From: Candidatus Pantoea persica
GTDB lineage: Bacteria > Pseudomonadota > Gammaproteobacteria > Enterobacterales > Enterobacteriaceae
Direction of reading: 5' to 3'
Length of the DNA: 64,000 bases
Assembly (NCBI RefSeq): GCF_013753875.1
Contig: NZ_SMDS01000018.1
Span: forward strand, 62,001 to 126,000
Part shown: in pieces, positions 33,786 to 43,394 of the stretch
Layout: the number at the start of each line of letters is the position of its first letter
Position numbering within the stretch: position 1 is the first letter of the stretch
Notes under the pieces: model-generated
Told to the model about the DNA's origin: nothing
The model's input: only the letters and a program-made list of their open reading frames with translations
The model's database searches: none
Position numbers and translations under genes: made by a program

Positions 33786-34964
33786 TTAACGCTTAACCCA
33801 GCCGAGCGTGCGCTCGGCCAGTTGATTTCGCAGCCCTGGCAGATGATCCATCGCCATCAGCCCCAGATTACGCCCCACGGCCAGCGGCGCGTAGCGGTTG
33901 GCGAACAGCCGCACCAGCCCGTCGGTCAACGCAATGGTAGCCTCCCGGTCTGGCTGACGTCGCTGCTGATAGCGGCTCAACACCGCGTAGCTGCCGATAT
34001 CCTGCTGCTGGCGATGGGCCGCTGCCAGCGTTTCCGCCAGCGACATTACATCGCGCAGGCCGAGGTTAAAGCCCTGCCCGGCGATGGGATGCAGCGTCTG
34101 CGCCGCATTGCCGACCAGTGCTAGGCGGTGAGAGACCAGCTGCGTGGCGCTCTGCAGCGCCAGCGGATAGCTTTCGCGCCTGCCGGCATGGGTAAACCGT
34201 CCCAGCCGCCAGCCAAAGGCGCGCTGCAGCTGCTTCAGAAACGTCGCATCGCTCCAGCCTTCAACCTCTGCGCGCGCGGAGAGTGGATGGCACCAGACCA
34301 ACGACAGCCGGTTATCGGACATTGGCAGCAGCGCCAACGGACCGTGCTCGGTGAATCGCTCAAAGGCGCGCCCCTGATGCGGCAGCTGAGCTGAGACGTT
34401 GGTGATCACCGCCAGCTGCTGATAATCCTCACGCTGCCACTGCATAACGAACGAGGCGGCGAGCGGCGAGCGGGAGCCGTCGGCCGCCACCAGCAGCGCG
34501 CCCTTCAGCTGTTCGCCATCCTCCAGCATGACCTGCACACTCTCCTGCTCGCGGCGGGCGTCGATGACGCGCGCGGGACAGCACAAGGTGACGCCAGGGG
34601 CGCACTTCAGCCGCTCGAACAGCCGCTGCCCCACGTCGAAAAGCTCCACCACATGGCCGAGCGCCGGCAGCTGATACGCCTCAGCGCGCAGGCTGACAAA
34701 GCCGGCGTGTCCGCGATCGGAAACGTGAATCTGGGTGATGGGCGTGGCGCAGGATTCAAGCGAGCGCCAAAGGTCGCTCGCCATCAGCTGCTGGCGCGTG
34801 CCGGCGGCCAGCGCGATAGCGCGGCTGTCGTAGCCCGGATGCGCGCGGCTGTCGAGCGCGCTGTTTTCGAGAAGCGTTACCGGTAGCTTGCCCTGCGTCA
34901 GATTGGAGATCGCCAGCGCCAGCGTCACGCCGGTCATGCCGCCGCCCACGATAATGATGCTCAT
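33786..34964 (-). CDS. ubiH: Ubiquinone C4-hydroxylase UbiH
   Basis: Intact 392-residue FAD monooxygenase, paralogous to the gene downstream. Dinucleotide-binding IIVGGGMTGVTLALAI, DG motif LVAADGSRSPLA and GNAAQTLHPIAGQGFNLGLRD. It catalyses the C4 hydroxylation step of ubiquinone synthesis under aerobic conditions. Its start codon overlaps the end of pepP by 4 bp (ATGA), indicating translational coupling. UbiH rather than UbiF is supported by position and length. Confidence 0.95.
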   Translation of the reverse strand: MSIIIVGGGMTGVTLALAISNLTQGKLPVTLLENSALDSRAHPGYDSRAIALAAGTRQQLMASDLWRSLESCATPITQIHVSDRGHAGFVSLRAEAYQLPALGHVVELFDVGQRLFERLKCAPGVTLCCPARVIDARREQESVQVMLEDGEQLKGALLVAADGSRSPLAASFVMQWQREDYQQLAVITNVSAQLPHQGRAFERFTEHGPLALLPMSDNRLSLVWCHPLSARAEVEGWSDATFLKQLQRAFGWRLGRFTHAGRRESYPLALQSATQLVSHRLALVGNAAQTLHPIAGQGFNLGLRDVMSLAETLAAAHRQQQDIGSYAVLSRYQQRRQPDREATIALTDGLVRLFANRYAPLAVGRNLGLMAMDHLPGLRNQLAERTLGWVKR

Positions 34965-36283
34965 GCCTGACGCGCCGCCGCCATCAGCGCCTCAATCGCC
35001 TCAGGATCCTTCACCACGCTGTCGGTCAGGTTCTCATTGCCGGTTTCGGTGATCAGGATGTCATCTTCGATGCGAATGCCAATGCCGCGATATTCTGGCG
35101 GCACGTCGGCATCCGGCGCGATATAGAGGCCAGGTTCGATGGTCAATACCATGCCTGGCTCAAGAATGCGGTCGCGCGATGGTGTGCCGTAGTGGCCGAT
35201 ATCGTGTACATCCAGCCCCAGCCAGTGGCTCAGGCCGTGCATAAAGAACGGACGGTGCGCCTCTTCCGCGATCAGCGCGTCGATGTCGCCCTGCAGAATG
35301 CCCAGATCGACTAGCCCGCCGATCATGATACGCACCACCTCTTCATTGACGTCGCGAATGCTGACGCCGGGACGGAACAGCGCTAGCGCTTTATACAGCG
35401 AGGCGAGCACGATGTCATAAACCGCGCGCTGCGGCGCGCTGAAGCGGCCGTTGACCGGGAAGGTGCGGGTAATGTCGCTGGCGTAGCCCTTCAGTTCGCA
35501 GCCGGCGTCGATCAGCACCAGATCGCCGTCGCGCAGTTCGCTCTCATTTTCGGTGTAGTGCAGAATGCAGCCGTTTTCGCCTGAGCCGACAATGGTGTTG
35601 TAGGAGGAAAAACGGGCGCCGTGCTGGTTGAAAAAGTAGTGGATTTCGCCTTCAAGATGGTATTCGAACAGGCCGGGACGGCAGGCTTCCATCGCGCGGG
35701 TATGCGCCAGCGCGCTGATTTTTCCGGCGCGGCGCAGAATCTCGATCTCTTCCGGGCTTTTGAACAGGCGCATTTCATGCACCCAGGGACGCCAATCGGT
35801 CAGCGTCGCGGGCGCGTTGAAATGCTGGCGAAAGCCGCGGCGCAGCTTTTCCAGCGCGGCGAACACCAGCGTATCCGCTTCGGCATATTCGCCCTGCGCG
35901 TGGTAAACCACGTCCAGCCCGTCGAGCAGCAAATGCAGCTGCTCGCCGATATCATCCCAGGGCAGTGCGCGATCGACGCCGAGTTTTTCCGGCGCGGCCT
36001 CCTGGCCCAGCCGGCGTCCAAACCAGATTTCCGCCGTCAGATCCCGCACTCGGTTAAACAGCACGCTGTGGTTGTGGGTCTTGTCGCTTTTGATCAATAC
36101 CAGCAGCGCCTGCGGCTCGTTAAAACCGGTGAAATACCAGAAATCACTGTTTTGACGGAACGGATATTCGCTGTCGTTGCTGCGGGTGACTTCCGGCGCG
36201 GCAAAAATCAAGGCGGCGCTGCCCGGTACCATTTTCGCCAGCAGCGCCTGACGACGCTGCTGGAAGCTGTCCAGAGAAATCAT
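34961..36283 (-). CDS. pepP: Xaa-Pro aminopeptidase PepP
   Basis: Intact 440-residue proline aminopeptidase P (E. coli 441). The creatinase-type N-terminal domain precedes a pita-bread fold with the dimanganese ligands in LIDAGCELKGYASDITRTFP, the His in HGLSHWLGLDVHD and the Glu residues in LTIEPGLYI and IRIEDDILIT. It removes N-terminal residues followed by proline. First gene of pepP-ubiH-ubiI; ygfB lies 49 bp upstream in the same direction. Confidence 0.95.
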   Translation of the reverse strand: MISLDSFQQRRQALLAKMVPGSAALIFAAPEVTRSNDSEYPFRQNSDFWYFTGFNEPQALLVLIKSDKTHNHSVLFNRVRDLTAEIWFGRRLGQEAAPEKLGVDRALPWDDIGEQLHLLLDGLDVVYHAQGEYAEADTLVFAALEKLRRGFRQHFNAPATLTDWRPWVHEMRLFKSPEEIEILRRAGKISALAHTRAMEACRPGLFEYHLEGEIHYFFNQHGARFSSYNTIVGSGENGCILHYTENESELRDGDLVLIDAGCELKGYASDITRTFPVNGRFSAPQRAVYDIVLASLYKALALFRPGVSIRDVNEEVVRIMIGGLVDLGILQGDIDALIAEEAHRPFFMHGLSHWLGLDVHDIGHYGTPSRDRILEPGMVLTIEPGLYIAPDADVPPEYRGIGIRIEDDILITETGNENLTDSVVKDPEAIEALMAAARQA

Positions 36284-36332
36284 GTTTGCACTCCCTGTAG
36301 AAACGGGCGCACGGCGCCCTGCGATATCTGGC

Positions 36333-36908
36333 TTAGTGTAGTGTCGGTTTTTTCACTTCGGGGGCGGTTGGCATCGGCTGCGGGCGATTAAAGGTGTCAT
36401 GGCAGAGCAGCGCCACGACGCGCACATACTCAATCACCTCTTCCAGCGACTGCTCCAGCTCGTTCTGATCTTCATCTTCTTCGTAGCCGAGCTGCGCAAT
36501 GGTGCGCAAATCGTCGATGGCTTCGCCGGTCACCTTATCCAGTTTCGGTTGGGTGACGCCGAGGCCGAGCAGGAAGTGATTGACCCAGCCCGCCAGCGCG
36601 TCGGCGCGGTCGAATACGCTGATGTCGTCATCATCCGGCAGCATCAGCTGAAACAGGAAGCTTTCGTTCTCCAGCGTGGTGGCGGTGCTGTCGTGCAGCG
36701 CCTGCAGCGGCAGCGACAGCCCCTGCGAGAAGGCCATGCCTTCGTTGGTGAGATCGTGCACCAGCCTTTTCCAGCTGCTGTCCTGATTGCCGCCGCACAG
36801 GATGCCGCTAATCAGGCCGTGCATTTCCGCAGGTGTCATCCCCACGCCTTGTTGCGAGAGCGTCGAAGCCAGCGCATTGTAATCAGGGGTTGCGTTCGGT
36901 AAAGACAT
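36333..36908 (-). CDS. ygfB: UPF0149 family protein YgfB
   Basis: Intact 191-residue acidic protein (E. coli 192). [23 protein letters not shown] and [18 protein letters not shown] are typical of the UPF0149 family. Start ATG at 36908 ([13 protein letters not shown]) is preceded by AAGGA; the longer frame from 36941 adds 11 unlikely residues. Its homologue in Pseudomonas represses beta-lactamase genes; the role in Enterobacterales is unclear. Upstream of pepP and divergent from zapA. Confidence 0.9.
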   Translation of the reverse strand: MSLPNATPDYNALASTLSQQGVGMTPAEMHGLISGILCGGNQDSSWKRLVHDLTNEGMAFSQGLSLPLQALHDSTATTLENESFLFQLMLPDDDDISVFDRADALAGWVNHFLLGLGVTQPKLDKVTGEAIDDLRTIAQLGYEEDEDQNELEQSLEEVIEYVRVVALLCHDTFNRPQPMPTAPEVKKPTLH

Positions 36909-37078
36909 AAGGATTCGTCGTCGTTGGCAGAAAAAGTTCATGATATGCTACCACTAGCTGCCTCAAGGTTTCCAGAAAAGGGGTTGTATCTTATTTCGAG
37001 GGTCTATATAGTTGCCCGCCTCCCAACGCATTGAGCACTCAGGAAGCTGCGGGCGAAGTAATCAGTCAGGAAGGTGGC

Positions 37079-37408
37079 ATGTCTGCACAACCGGTAGATA
37101 TACAAATTTTTGGTCGTTCATTGAGAGTGAATTGTCCGCCTGAACAGCAAGATGCGCTGAATGCGGCTGCCGATAACCTCAATCAACGGTTGCAAGATTT
37201 AAAAGTTCGCACTAGAGTCACAAATACCGAGCAACTGGTGTTTATCGCCGCTTTAAACATCTGCCATGAACTGGCGCAAGAGAAAGTGAAAACGCGCGAT
37301 TATGCTGCTAATATGGAACAACGTATCCGTATGCTGCAGCAGACGATTGAACAGGCTCTTTTTGAGCAAGGTCGCATAACCGACCGCCAAGGTGCGAAGT
37401 TCGAATAA
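37079..37408 (+). CDS. zapA: Cell division protein ZapA
   Basis: Intact 109-residue Z-ring stabiliser that crosslinks FtsZ filaments. [20 protein letters not shown] and the C-terminal coiled coil ([20 protein letters not shown]) match E. coli ZapA. The start ATG 37079 follows AGGAAGG; the open frame extends upstream without similarity. 6S RNA and ygfA follow directly, as in E. coli. Confidence 0.95.
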   Translation: MSAQPVDIQIFGRSLRVNCPPEQQDALNAAADNLNQRLQDLKVRTRVTNTEQLVFIAALNICHELAQEKVKTRDYAANMEQRIRMLQQTIEQALFEQGRITDRQGAKFE

Positions 37409-37446
37409 TACTTTATAGTCGTTGTGCTACAGTGACTTTGAAGTCC

Positions 37447-37631
37447 ATTTTCTCTGAGGTGTTTGCAAGCGGGCCAGTCCCCTGAGCCGATATTTCATAC
37501 CAACAGAGTGTGGGGCTCTGTAACCTGTGAGCATGCTCGGTTCGTCCGAGAAGCCTGATGGTTGCGACGGCACATTTACCTTGAACCAAGGATTCAAGGG
37601 TTACAGCCTGCGGCTGCATCTCGGAGATCTC
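37447..37631 (+). ncRNA. ssrS: 6S RNA
   Basis: About 185 nt with long blocks identical to E. coli 6S RNA: GCAAGCGGGCCAGTCCCCTG, GAGCCGATATTTCATACCA, GTGAGCATGCTCGGT and ACCTTGAACCAAGG. The ends (ATTTTCTCTGAGG and CATCTCGGAGATC) pair to close the long hairpin whose bubble mimics an open promoter and captures sigma-70 RNA polymerase in stationary phase. It lies between zapA and ygfA and is cotranscribed with ygfA in E. coli. Loop differences from E. coli are mostly compensated. Confidence 0.95.
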
Positions 37632-37706
37632 TCTACGTTCTGCATTTGTTCTTCCCCGCTTTGAATGATATAGTTGCTCAATCAGCAACTTATCTGCGGG
37701 GTTCTT

Positions 37707-38300
37707 ATGTCCCAGCCCTTACCGCTAGATCGACACGCTCTGCGTCAGCATCTGCGCCATCTGCGCCGCGCCCTGACGGACAAGCAGCAAGTGCAGGCCG
37801 CCGATCTGCTGGCGGAACATGCCGTTAATTTCGCTCCTGTCGCCCGGGCGGCGCGTATTGCCCTCTTCTTATCGGTAGATGGCGAACTCAATACCCGTCC
37901 CTTGATCGCTAAACTCTGGCAAATGAACAAGCAGGTCTATCTGCCGGTGCTGCATCCCTTCGCGGCCGGGCATCTGCTGTTTCTGTGCTATACGCCAGAA
38001 ACGGTGCTGACGCCGAATAAACTGCGTATTCCCGAACCGCCGCTCGATATCCGACAGCTGACGCCCCTAGACCGGCTGGATGTGATGATGGTGCCGCTGG
38101 TGGCCTTCGACCGCGACGGGCAGCGCCTTGGCATGGGCGGCGGCTTTTACGATCGCACCCTGCAAAACTGGCGGCAGCACGGCTTTTTGCCGGTCGGTCT
38201 GGCGCATGAGTGTCAGCAGGTTGAACGCCTGCCGGTGGCGGAGTGGGATGTGCCGCTGACTGCGGTGCTGACGCCATCGCGGCTGTGGCAGTGGGAATAG
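37707..38300 (+). CDS. ygfA: 5-formyltetrahydrofolate cyclo-ligase (YgfA)
   Basis: Intact 197-residue enzyme that converts 5-formyl-THF to 5,10-methenyl-THF with ATP. The family signature GMGGGFYDRTLQNW and the N-terminal basic substrate-binding region (RQHLRHLRRALTDKQQ) are present. ATG 37707 (MSQPLPLDRHALRQ) is used; an in-frame ATG 33 bp upstream is less likely. It is downstream of 6S RNA. With gcvTHP dead, folate one-carbon units come from serine, and this salvage enzyme is kept. Two CTA leucine codons, rare in the neighbours, occur here. Confidence 0.92.
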   Translation: MSQPLPLDRHALRQHLRHLRRALTDKQQVQAADLLAEHAVNFAPVARAARIALFLSVDGELNTRPLIAKLWQMNKQVYLPVLHPFAAGHLLFLCYTPETVLTPNKLRIPEPPLDIRQLTPLDRLDVMMVPLVAFDRDGQRLGMGGGFYDRTLQNWRQHGFLPVGLAHECQQVERLPVAEWDVPLTAVLTPSRLWQWE

Positions 38301-38328
38301 CGGAAATCAGCGGGGCTTTGCATTGACG

Positions 38329-38356
38329 GGCCGTCAGCGAAACCGCTGACGGCCCG
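38329..38356. terminator. Hairpin between convergent ygfA and serA
   Basis: A 12-bp perfect stem GGGCCGTCAGCG ... CGCTGACGGCCC with a 4-nt loop lies between the two converging genes, placed to stop transcription from both sides. T-tracts are weak. Confidence 0.65.
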
Positions 38357-38371
38357 GTGTTTACATCCGAA

Positions 38372-39610
38372 TCAGTAGAGCAGGCGGGCGCGAATGGTGC
38401 CTGGAATCGCCTTCATCAGCTGCAGCGCTTTGTCCGCCAGATCCTGCGGCGCGTCGATATCGATCACTACGTAGCCCATCATCGGCGAGGTTTGCAGGAA
38501 CTGCGCGGCGATGTTGATGCCCTGCTCGGCGAAGATCTGGTTAATCGCTGTCAGCACGCCCGGACGGTTTTCATGGATATGCAGCAGACGGCTGGCGCTG
38601 GCACCGTGCATCGGCAGCGAGACTTCCGGGAAGTTAACCGCTGAGAGCGTTGAGCCGTTGTCAGAGTATTTGGCTAGCTTGCCTGCCACTTCGATGCCGA
38701 TATTCTCCTGCGCTTCCTGAGTGGAGCCGCCGATATGCGGCGTCAGGATCACGTTGTCGAACTCGCACAGCGGCGAGTTGAACGGATCGCTGTTAGTGGC
38801 CGGCTCGACCGGGAAGACGTCGATAGCCGCGCCGGAGAGATGCTTGCTGGCCAGCACGTCGCACAGCGCGGCGATATCAACCACGGTGCCGCGCGAGGCG
38901 TTGATCAGCAGCGCGCCCGCTTTCATCTGTGCCAGCTCCTGCGCGCCGATCATATTCTGCGTCGACGGCGTTTCCGGCACATGCAGGCTCACCACGTCAC
39001 TCATGTTCAGCAGATCGGCAAGATGGCGCACCTGGGTAGTGTTGCCCAGCGGCAGCTTGTTCTCAATGTCATAGAAAAAGACGTGCATGCCGAGGCTCTC
39101 AGCCAGCACGCCAAGCTGCATGCCGATATGGCCATAGCCGACGATGCCGAGATTTTTGCCGCGCGCCTCATAGGAGCCGACGGCATTTTTGTTCCAGATG
39201 CCGAGGTGCGCTTTGGCGTTCGCCTCAGGAATGCCGCGCAGCATCAGCAGCATTTCGCCGATAACCAGCTCGGCAACCGAACGGGTGTTGGAGAATGGCG
39301 CGTTGAATACCGGAATACCGCGCGACGCGGCGGCGTTAAGATCGACCTGGTTGGTGCCGATGCAGAAACAGCCCACAGCGACCAGTTTCTCCGCCGCGGC
39401 GAAAATCTCTTCCGTCAGCTGGGTGCGGGAGCGGATCCCAATAAAATGCGCATAACGGATAGAGGACTTAAGCGCGTCGGCATCCAGCGCGCCCTTGTGG
39501 AATTCGATATTGGTGTAGCCCGCCGCACGCAGGTTTTCCACCGCGCTCTGATGCACGCCTTCCACCAGCAGGAACTTAATCTTATCTTTCTCCAGTGATA
39601 CCTTTGCCAT
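38372..39610 (-). CDS. serA: D-3-phosphoglycerate dehydrogenase SerA
   Basis: Intact 412-residue enzyme (E. coli 410), first committed step of serine synthesis. NAD-binding NLGIVGYGHIGMQLGVLAE, catalytic region ALLINASRGTVVDIAAL and PHIGGSTQEAQENIG, and a C-terminal ACT domain (LHIHENRPGVLTAINQIFAEQGINIA) for serine feedback. Start MAKVSLEKDKIKFLLVEG. It is divergent from nothing nearby; rpiA lies 286 bp upstream in the same direction. Retained intact while glycine cleavage is lost. Confidence 0.96.
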   Translation of the reverse strand: MAKVSLEKDKIKFLLVEGVHQSAVENLRAAGYTNIEFHKGALDADALKSSIRYAHFIGIRSRTQLTEEIFAAAEKLVAVGCFCIGTNQVDLNAAASRGIPVFNAPFSNTRSVAELVIGEMLLMLRGIPEANAKAHLGIWNKNAVGSYEARGKNLGIVGYGHIGMQLGVLAESLGMHVFFYDIENKLPLGNTTQVRHLADLLNMSDVVSLHVPETPSTQNMIGAQELAQMKAGALLINASRGTVVDIAALCDVLASKHLSGAAIDVFPVEPATNSDPFNSPLCEFDNVILTPHIGGSTQEAQENIGIEVAGKLAKYSDNGSTLSAVNFPEVSLPMHGASASRLLHIHENRPGVLTAINQIFAEQGINIAAQFLQTSPMMGYVVIDIDAPQDLADKALQLMKAIPGTIRARLLY

Positions 39611-39871
39611 TTCACCAACCCTACTTGTGATTTCAACAACCGCTGCCCTGCCATAAGCACGCCTTCTGTCAAAATATAAAAAAAATACGGTTGCGACAAT
39701 ACAACCGTTTGCCTGCCTGCCAGCACGACGAGGGCTGAGCTCAGCACATTGCCGCAGAAAATCGGGGTCGGAACCACGAACAAAGAATGAACCTTCTATC
39801 GATGACGGTTATGTGACATAAGTCACCGAATTTAGCCGATGTAAGAAAAGATGTTTTACGCGGGTAAATAA

Positions 39872-39891
39872 CCGGCGCGCTTGCGCGCCGG
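39872..39891 (-). terminator. Hairpin after rpiA
   Basis: CCGGCGCGC TT GCGCGCCGG, a 9-bp perfect stem, lies 6 bp downstream of the rpiA stop. On the minus strand the following bases (TTATTTACCC) form only a weak T-tract, so termination may be partial. Confidence 0.6.
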
Positions 39892-39896
39892 AAAGA

Positions 39897-40556
39897 TCAT
39901 TTTTCGATGGTTTTGACGCCGTCCGGCGTGCCGATCAGCGCGATATCGGCGCCGCGCGCGGCGAACAGGCCGACAGTGACCACGCCAGGCAGCGCATTGA
40001 TGCTTTTCTCCAGCGCAATCGGGTCGAGGATACGCAGATTATGCACGTCGAGGATCAGGTTGCCGTTGTCGGTCACCACGTGCTGGCGATACTCCGGCAA
40101 ACCGCCCAGCTTCACCAGCTCGCGGGCAACATAGGCGCGCGCCATCGGGATCACCTCGACCGGCAGCGGGAAGCGTCCCAGCACGTCGATCTCTTTTGAC
40201 GCATCGGCGATGCAGATAAACTTTTCGGCGACCGCCGCCACGATCTTCTCGCGCGTCAACGCCGCGCCGCCGCCTTTGATCATCTGCATCTGCGGATTGA
40301 TCTCATCCGCCCCGTCCACATAGATCGACAGCGTATCGATCTCATTGAGATCGAACACCTGGATGCCGTGCGCTTTTAGCTTCAGCGTCGAGGCTTCCGA
40401 ACTGGAAACAGCGCCCTCGATCTGATGTTTCATGGTGGCAAGCGCGTCAATAAAGTGCGCAGCGGTGGAGCCGGTGCCGACACCGACGACGCTGCCGGAC
40501 TGCACATATTTCAGCGCGGCCCAGCCTACGGCTTTTTTCAGTTCATCCTGGGTCAT
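39897..40556 (-). CDS. rpiA: Ribose-5-phosphate isomerase A
   Basis: Intact 219-residue enzyme interconverting ribose-5-phosphate and ribulose-5-phosphate. [16 protein letters not shown], the catalytic YVDGADEIN and [12 protein letters not shown] match E. coli RpiA. ATG at 40556 follows a plausible -10 TATACT/TATTAT near 40600. Divergent from argP. Together with the intact tktA it keeps the non-oxidative pentose phosphate branch. Confidence 0.96.
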   Translation of the reverse strand: MTQDELKKAVGWAALKYVQSGSVVGVGTGSTAAHFIDALATMKHQIEGAVSSSEASTLKLKAHGIQVFDLNEIDTLSIYVDGADEINPQMQMIKGGGAALTREKIVAAVAEKFICIADASKEIDVLGRFPLPVEVIPMARAYVARELVKLGGLPEYRQHVVTDNGNLILDVHNLRILDPIALEKSINALPGVVTVGLFAARGADIALIGTPDGVKTIEK

Positions 40557-40633
40557 GGTATGTTTAAAACCTGTGCGACAACGAAATGCGCATAATAGTA
40601 TAAAGCAACGTTTGCCGAATGTGCGTGGTCGTT

Positions 40634-40753
40634 TTAGTTCGATTTACCGCTTTGGAAGCCACCCTGCAAAAAACGCGCGGCCAAAAGCGCTTCTGCCGCC
40701 CGCCAGGCGGAAAGATCGCGGGCAACGCGCGTCAGATGAATTTTTTGTGACAT
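40634..40753 (-). CDS. Candidate 39-residue small protein upstream of rpiA
   Basis: An [21 protein letters not shown] ... QSGKSN-stop has a very good ribosome-binding site (GGATGGAGG, 7 nt before ATG). The predicted peptide is basic with an amphipathic middle ([16 protein letters not shown]). It ends 77 bp before rpiA. I do not recognise it. It may be an unannotated small protein or a remnant; the divergent argP starts 34 bp away from its start, so its RBS could also be coincidental leader sequence. Confidence 0.4.
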   Translation of the reverse strand: MSQKIHLTRVARDLSAWRAAEALLAARFLQGGFQSGKSN

Positions 40754-40786
40754 AGTAGCCTCCATCCTGAAGGAGAGAAAACAACA

Positions 40787-41692
40787 ATGAAACGCCCCGA
40801 CTATCGAACGCTTCAGGCACTAGACGCTGTGATTCGCGAACGCGGCTTTGAGCGCGCTGCGCAAAAGTTGTGCATTACCCAGTCGGCCGTGTCGCAGCGC
40901 ATTAAGCAACTGGAGAATCTGTTTGGCCAGCCGCTGCTGGTGCGCACCGTGCCGCCGCGCCCTACTGAACAGGGTCAGAAGCTGCTGGCGCTGCTGCATC
41001 AGGTCGAACTGCTGGAAGAGGAGTGGCTGAGCAACGAAAACGACGGCACCACGCCGCTGCTGCTGTCGCTGGCAGTCAACGCCGACAGTCTGGCGACCTG
41101 GCTGCTGCCAGCACTGAAAGAGGTGCTGGCGGATTCGCCGTTGCGCCTCAACTTACAGGTAGAAGATGAGACCCGTACGCAGGAGCGCTTGCGCCGCGGC
41201 GAAGTGGTGGGTGCGGTAAGTATTCAGCCGCAGCCGCTGCCGAGCTGCCTGGTGGATCAGCTTGGCGCCCTCGACTACTTGTTCGTCGCCTCGCCGGCCT
41301 TCGCCGCGCGCTACTTCCCCAACGGCGTGACGCGCTCGGCGCTGCTTAAGGCGCCAGCGGTCGCTTTCGATCATCTGGACGATATGCATCAGGCCTTTCT
41401 GCAGCAGAACTTTGACCTGTCGCCCGGCAGCGTGCCCTGCCACATCGTCAACTCGTCGGAGGCGTTCGTGCAGCTGGCGCGCCAGAGCTCGACCTGCTGT
41501 ATGATCCCGCACCTGCAGATTGAGCGCGAACTGGCGAGCGGTGAGCTGCTCGATCTGACGCCGGGTCTCTGCCAGCGACGCATGCTTTACTGGCATCGCT
41601 TCGCGCCGGAAAGCCGCCTGATGCGCCGCGTCACCGACGCACTGATTTCTCACGGCCATCGTGTGCTGCGCCAGGACTATCTGGCGGCCTGA
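40787..41692 (+). CDS. argP: LysR-type regulator ArgP (IciA)
   Basis: Intact 301-residue regulator. HTH at about residues 18-37 ([20 protein letters not shown]), effector domain with [18 protein letters not shown], near-identical to E. coli ArgP. It activates argO with arginine and, without lysine, dapB, lysA, gdhA and others. Here its classical target argO is dead while lysA is intact, so its remaining role is probably lysine-responsive control. AGGAG before ATG. Confidence 0.95.
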   Translation: MKRPDYRTLQALDAVIRERGFERAAQKLCITQSAVSQRIKQLENLFGQPLLVRTVPPRPTEQGQKLLALLHQVELLEEEWLSNENDGTTPLLLSLAVNADSLATWLLPALKEVLADSPLRLNLQVEDETRTQERLRRGEVVGAVSIQPQPLPSCLVDQLGALDYLFVASPAFAARYFPNGVTRSALLKAPAVAFDHLDDMHQAFLQQNFDLSPGSVPCHIVNSSEAFVQLARQSSTCCMIPHLQIERELASGELLDLTPGLCQRRMLYWHRFAPESRLMRRVTDALISHGHRVLRQDYLAA

Positions 41693-41760
41693 GCCGTGCG
41701 CGTCAGGCAAAGCGCCTGCACCTTTTGCTTTGGCTGTTGTCTGAAACGCGATCGAAAAAA

Positions 41761-41777
41761 GGGGCGCTGAGCGCCCC
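41761..41777. terminator. Bidirectional terminator between argP and yggE
   Basis: GGGGCGC TGA GCGCCCC hairpin with six A residues before it and four T after it, so it can terminate transcription from both converging genes. Confidence 0.8.
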
Positions 41778-41788
41778 TTTTCCTTTAC

Positions 41789-42517
41789 TTACTGGGTAGT
41801 AGTAGTATTCGGCTTGATGTCGAAGACCACATCCATCTGATCGTCAAAGTGAATGCTCTGCTGCTCATAGGTCTGCTGCGCCGAGGTGTCCGCCGACGCG
41901 GCCTCGGCCTTATACATGCGCGCCATCGGCATCGGCTGATAGTTAGCGACATGGTAGCGAATGCTGTAGACCGGGCCGAGATTCGCGTTGAAGCCTTCCG
42001 CTAGCGCCGCCGCCTGCTGGGTAGCGTTATCGATCGCCGCCTTGCGCGCCTGCGCCTTATAGCTCTCCGGGTTGTTCACGCCCAGCTCCACGGAACGGAT
42101 CTCGTTCAGGCGCGCTTTTCAGCGCGCCGTCCAGCAGCTTATCCAGCTGGCGCAGCGTGACTGCACCTGACGCACTGCGCGGTACCCTTTCAGCACCGAC
42201 TTGCCTTCTTTGGTGTAGTCATATTCCGGCTGGGTGCTGAGGTTGGCAGCATCGATATCTTTTTTCTCGACGCCGCTTTTCTGCAGAAAATCGAAATATT
42301 GCGCCACGCGGTCGTCAGCCTGTTTTTTGGCGTCCGCCGCGTCTTTCGAGGAGACGTTCACCACAATCGAGAGCGTCGCGATATCCGGACACCCATCAAC
42401 GGTTGCCTGGCCTGAGGTGACGACGTGCGGCCCGTTAGGCAGTTCATCAGCTAGGGCGCTCAGCGGTAGCGACGCGGCGCCCATCATGGCGACCAGCGCC
42501 AGTGCTTTCAGTTTCAC
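41789..42517 (-). pseudogene. yggE: SIMPL-domain periplasmic protein YggE, frameshifted
   Basis: The start is GTG at 42517 with a strong AAGGAGG. A signal peptide (VKLKALALVAMMGAASLPLSALA) is followed by DELPNGPHVVTSGQATVDG and a SIMPL/DUF541 domain. A one-base loss near 42160 (GTGCAGTC for GTGCAGGTC) and a one-base gain near 42111 knock out of frame the segment VTLRQLDKLLDGALKSALNEIR; ribosomes meet a stop at 42119. The rest (SVELGVNNPESYKAQARKAAI to NTTTTQ) returns to the original frame. E. coli YggE reduces oxidative stress. Two small opposite indels and no deletion suggest recent loss. Confidence 0.85.
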
Positions 42518-42660
42518 AAAAGTCCTCCTTGAAATCTCTGTTTTGCTGCGGCAGTAAACGCGCAAGCCTGAGCGAAATGGTATGCACTGCTTAAGAGCAC
42601 TTTATAGCGCAAAAGTTCGTGTTTTTATGATTCTGCCGCGCCGCTTTCAGACTATTCAAA

Positions 42661-43240
42661 TCAGAAATTCGCTATGCCTTGTAGCGCCAGCTGGCTGGCG
42701 ATAAACCACATCACCACGTCGACCAGCAGATTAATAGAGCGCGCTGCGCAAGCGCGGCAACAGCCACGCCGCCATCAGAGCCAAGCCAAAGAACCAGAGC
42801 ACCGACGCGCTGATGGTGCCCAGCGCAAACCAGTGGCGCGCCGCCTACGTCGGAAGCTGCCCGCCGAGGCTGCCCAGCACCACAAAGGTGTCGATATAAA
42901 CATGCGGGTTAAGCCAGGTCACCGCCAGCAGCGTGGCGACAATACGCCAGCGGCTCTACTTCAGCTCGCCGTCGCTGGCGAGATCGACATTGCCGCTAAA
43001 GGCGATGCGCAGCGCGTTCCAGCCGTACCACAGCAGAAAGGCCACGCCCGCCCAGGTAATCAGCATCAGCAGCGGCGGCGACTGATGTAGCAAGGCGCTG
43101 CCGCCAAAGATGCCGCCGCAGATCGGCAGTATATCGCTGAGGGCGCAGAGCGCGGCCGTCATCAGATGATATTGGCGCTTGACGCCCTGATTCATCACGA
43201 AAGCGTTTTGCGGCCCCAGCGGCAGATAAGCGAGGCCTCA
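42661..43240 (-). pseudogene. argO: Arginine exporter ArgO, degraded
   Basis: LysE-family exporter with six helices. Recognisable: [59 protein letters not shown]. The N-terminal region (LALEASLI then a frameshift for [10 protein letters not shown]) has lost its start codon. TAG at 42956-42958 (after DGELK) and 42845-42847 (after GQLPT), and a frameshift near 42740 close to the C-terminus. Arginine and canavanine export is lost though its regulator argP is intact. Confidence 0.85.
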
Positions 43241-43364
43241 AGGGCAAGTTCCTGTAAAGAAAGACAACAGGCGATTTTCCTGTCATCGGTGAGATGCGGA
43301 GGAGTAATAGAAAGAAATCATTAGCAGAAAGGGACAGATTTAATCGCCCATTAGCCAAGTTAAT

Positions 43365-43387
43365 GCGGGCGGCGTGCACGCCGCCCG
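43365..43387 (-). terminator. Terminator after mscS
   Basis: Hairpin CGGGCGGC GTGCAC GCCGCCCG located 8 bp after the native mscS stop position. The minus-strand tail is weak in T. Confidence 0.55.
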
Positions 43388-43394
43388 TCGAAGA

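Noticed and set aside
32897-33796. 299-codon plus-strand open frame opposite ubiI
   Set aside because: Antisense to intact ubiI with no similarity.
37413-37688. Open frame on the minus strand across 6S RNA
   Set aside because: The DNA is explained by the structural RNA ssrS.
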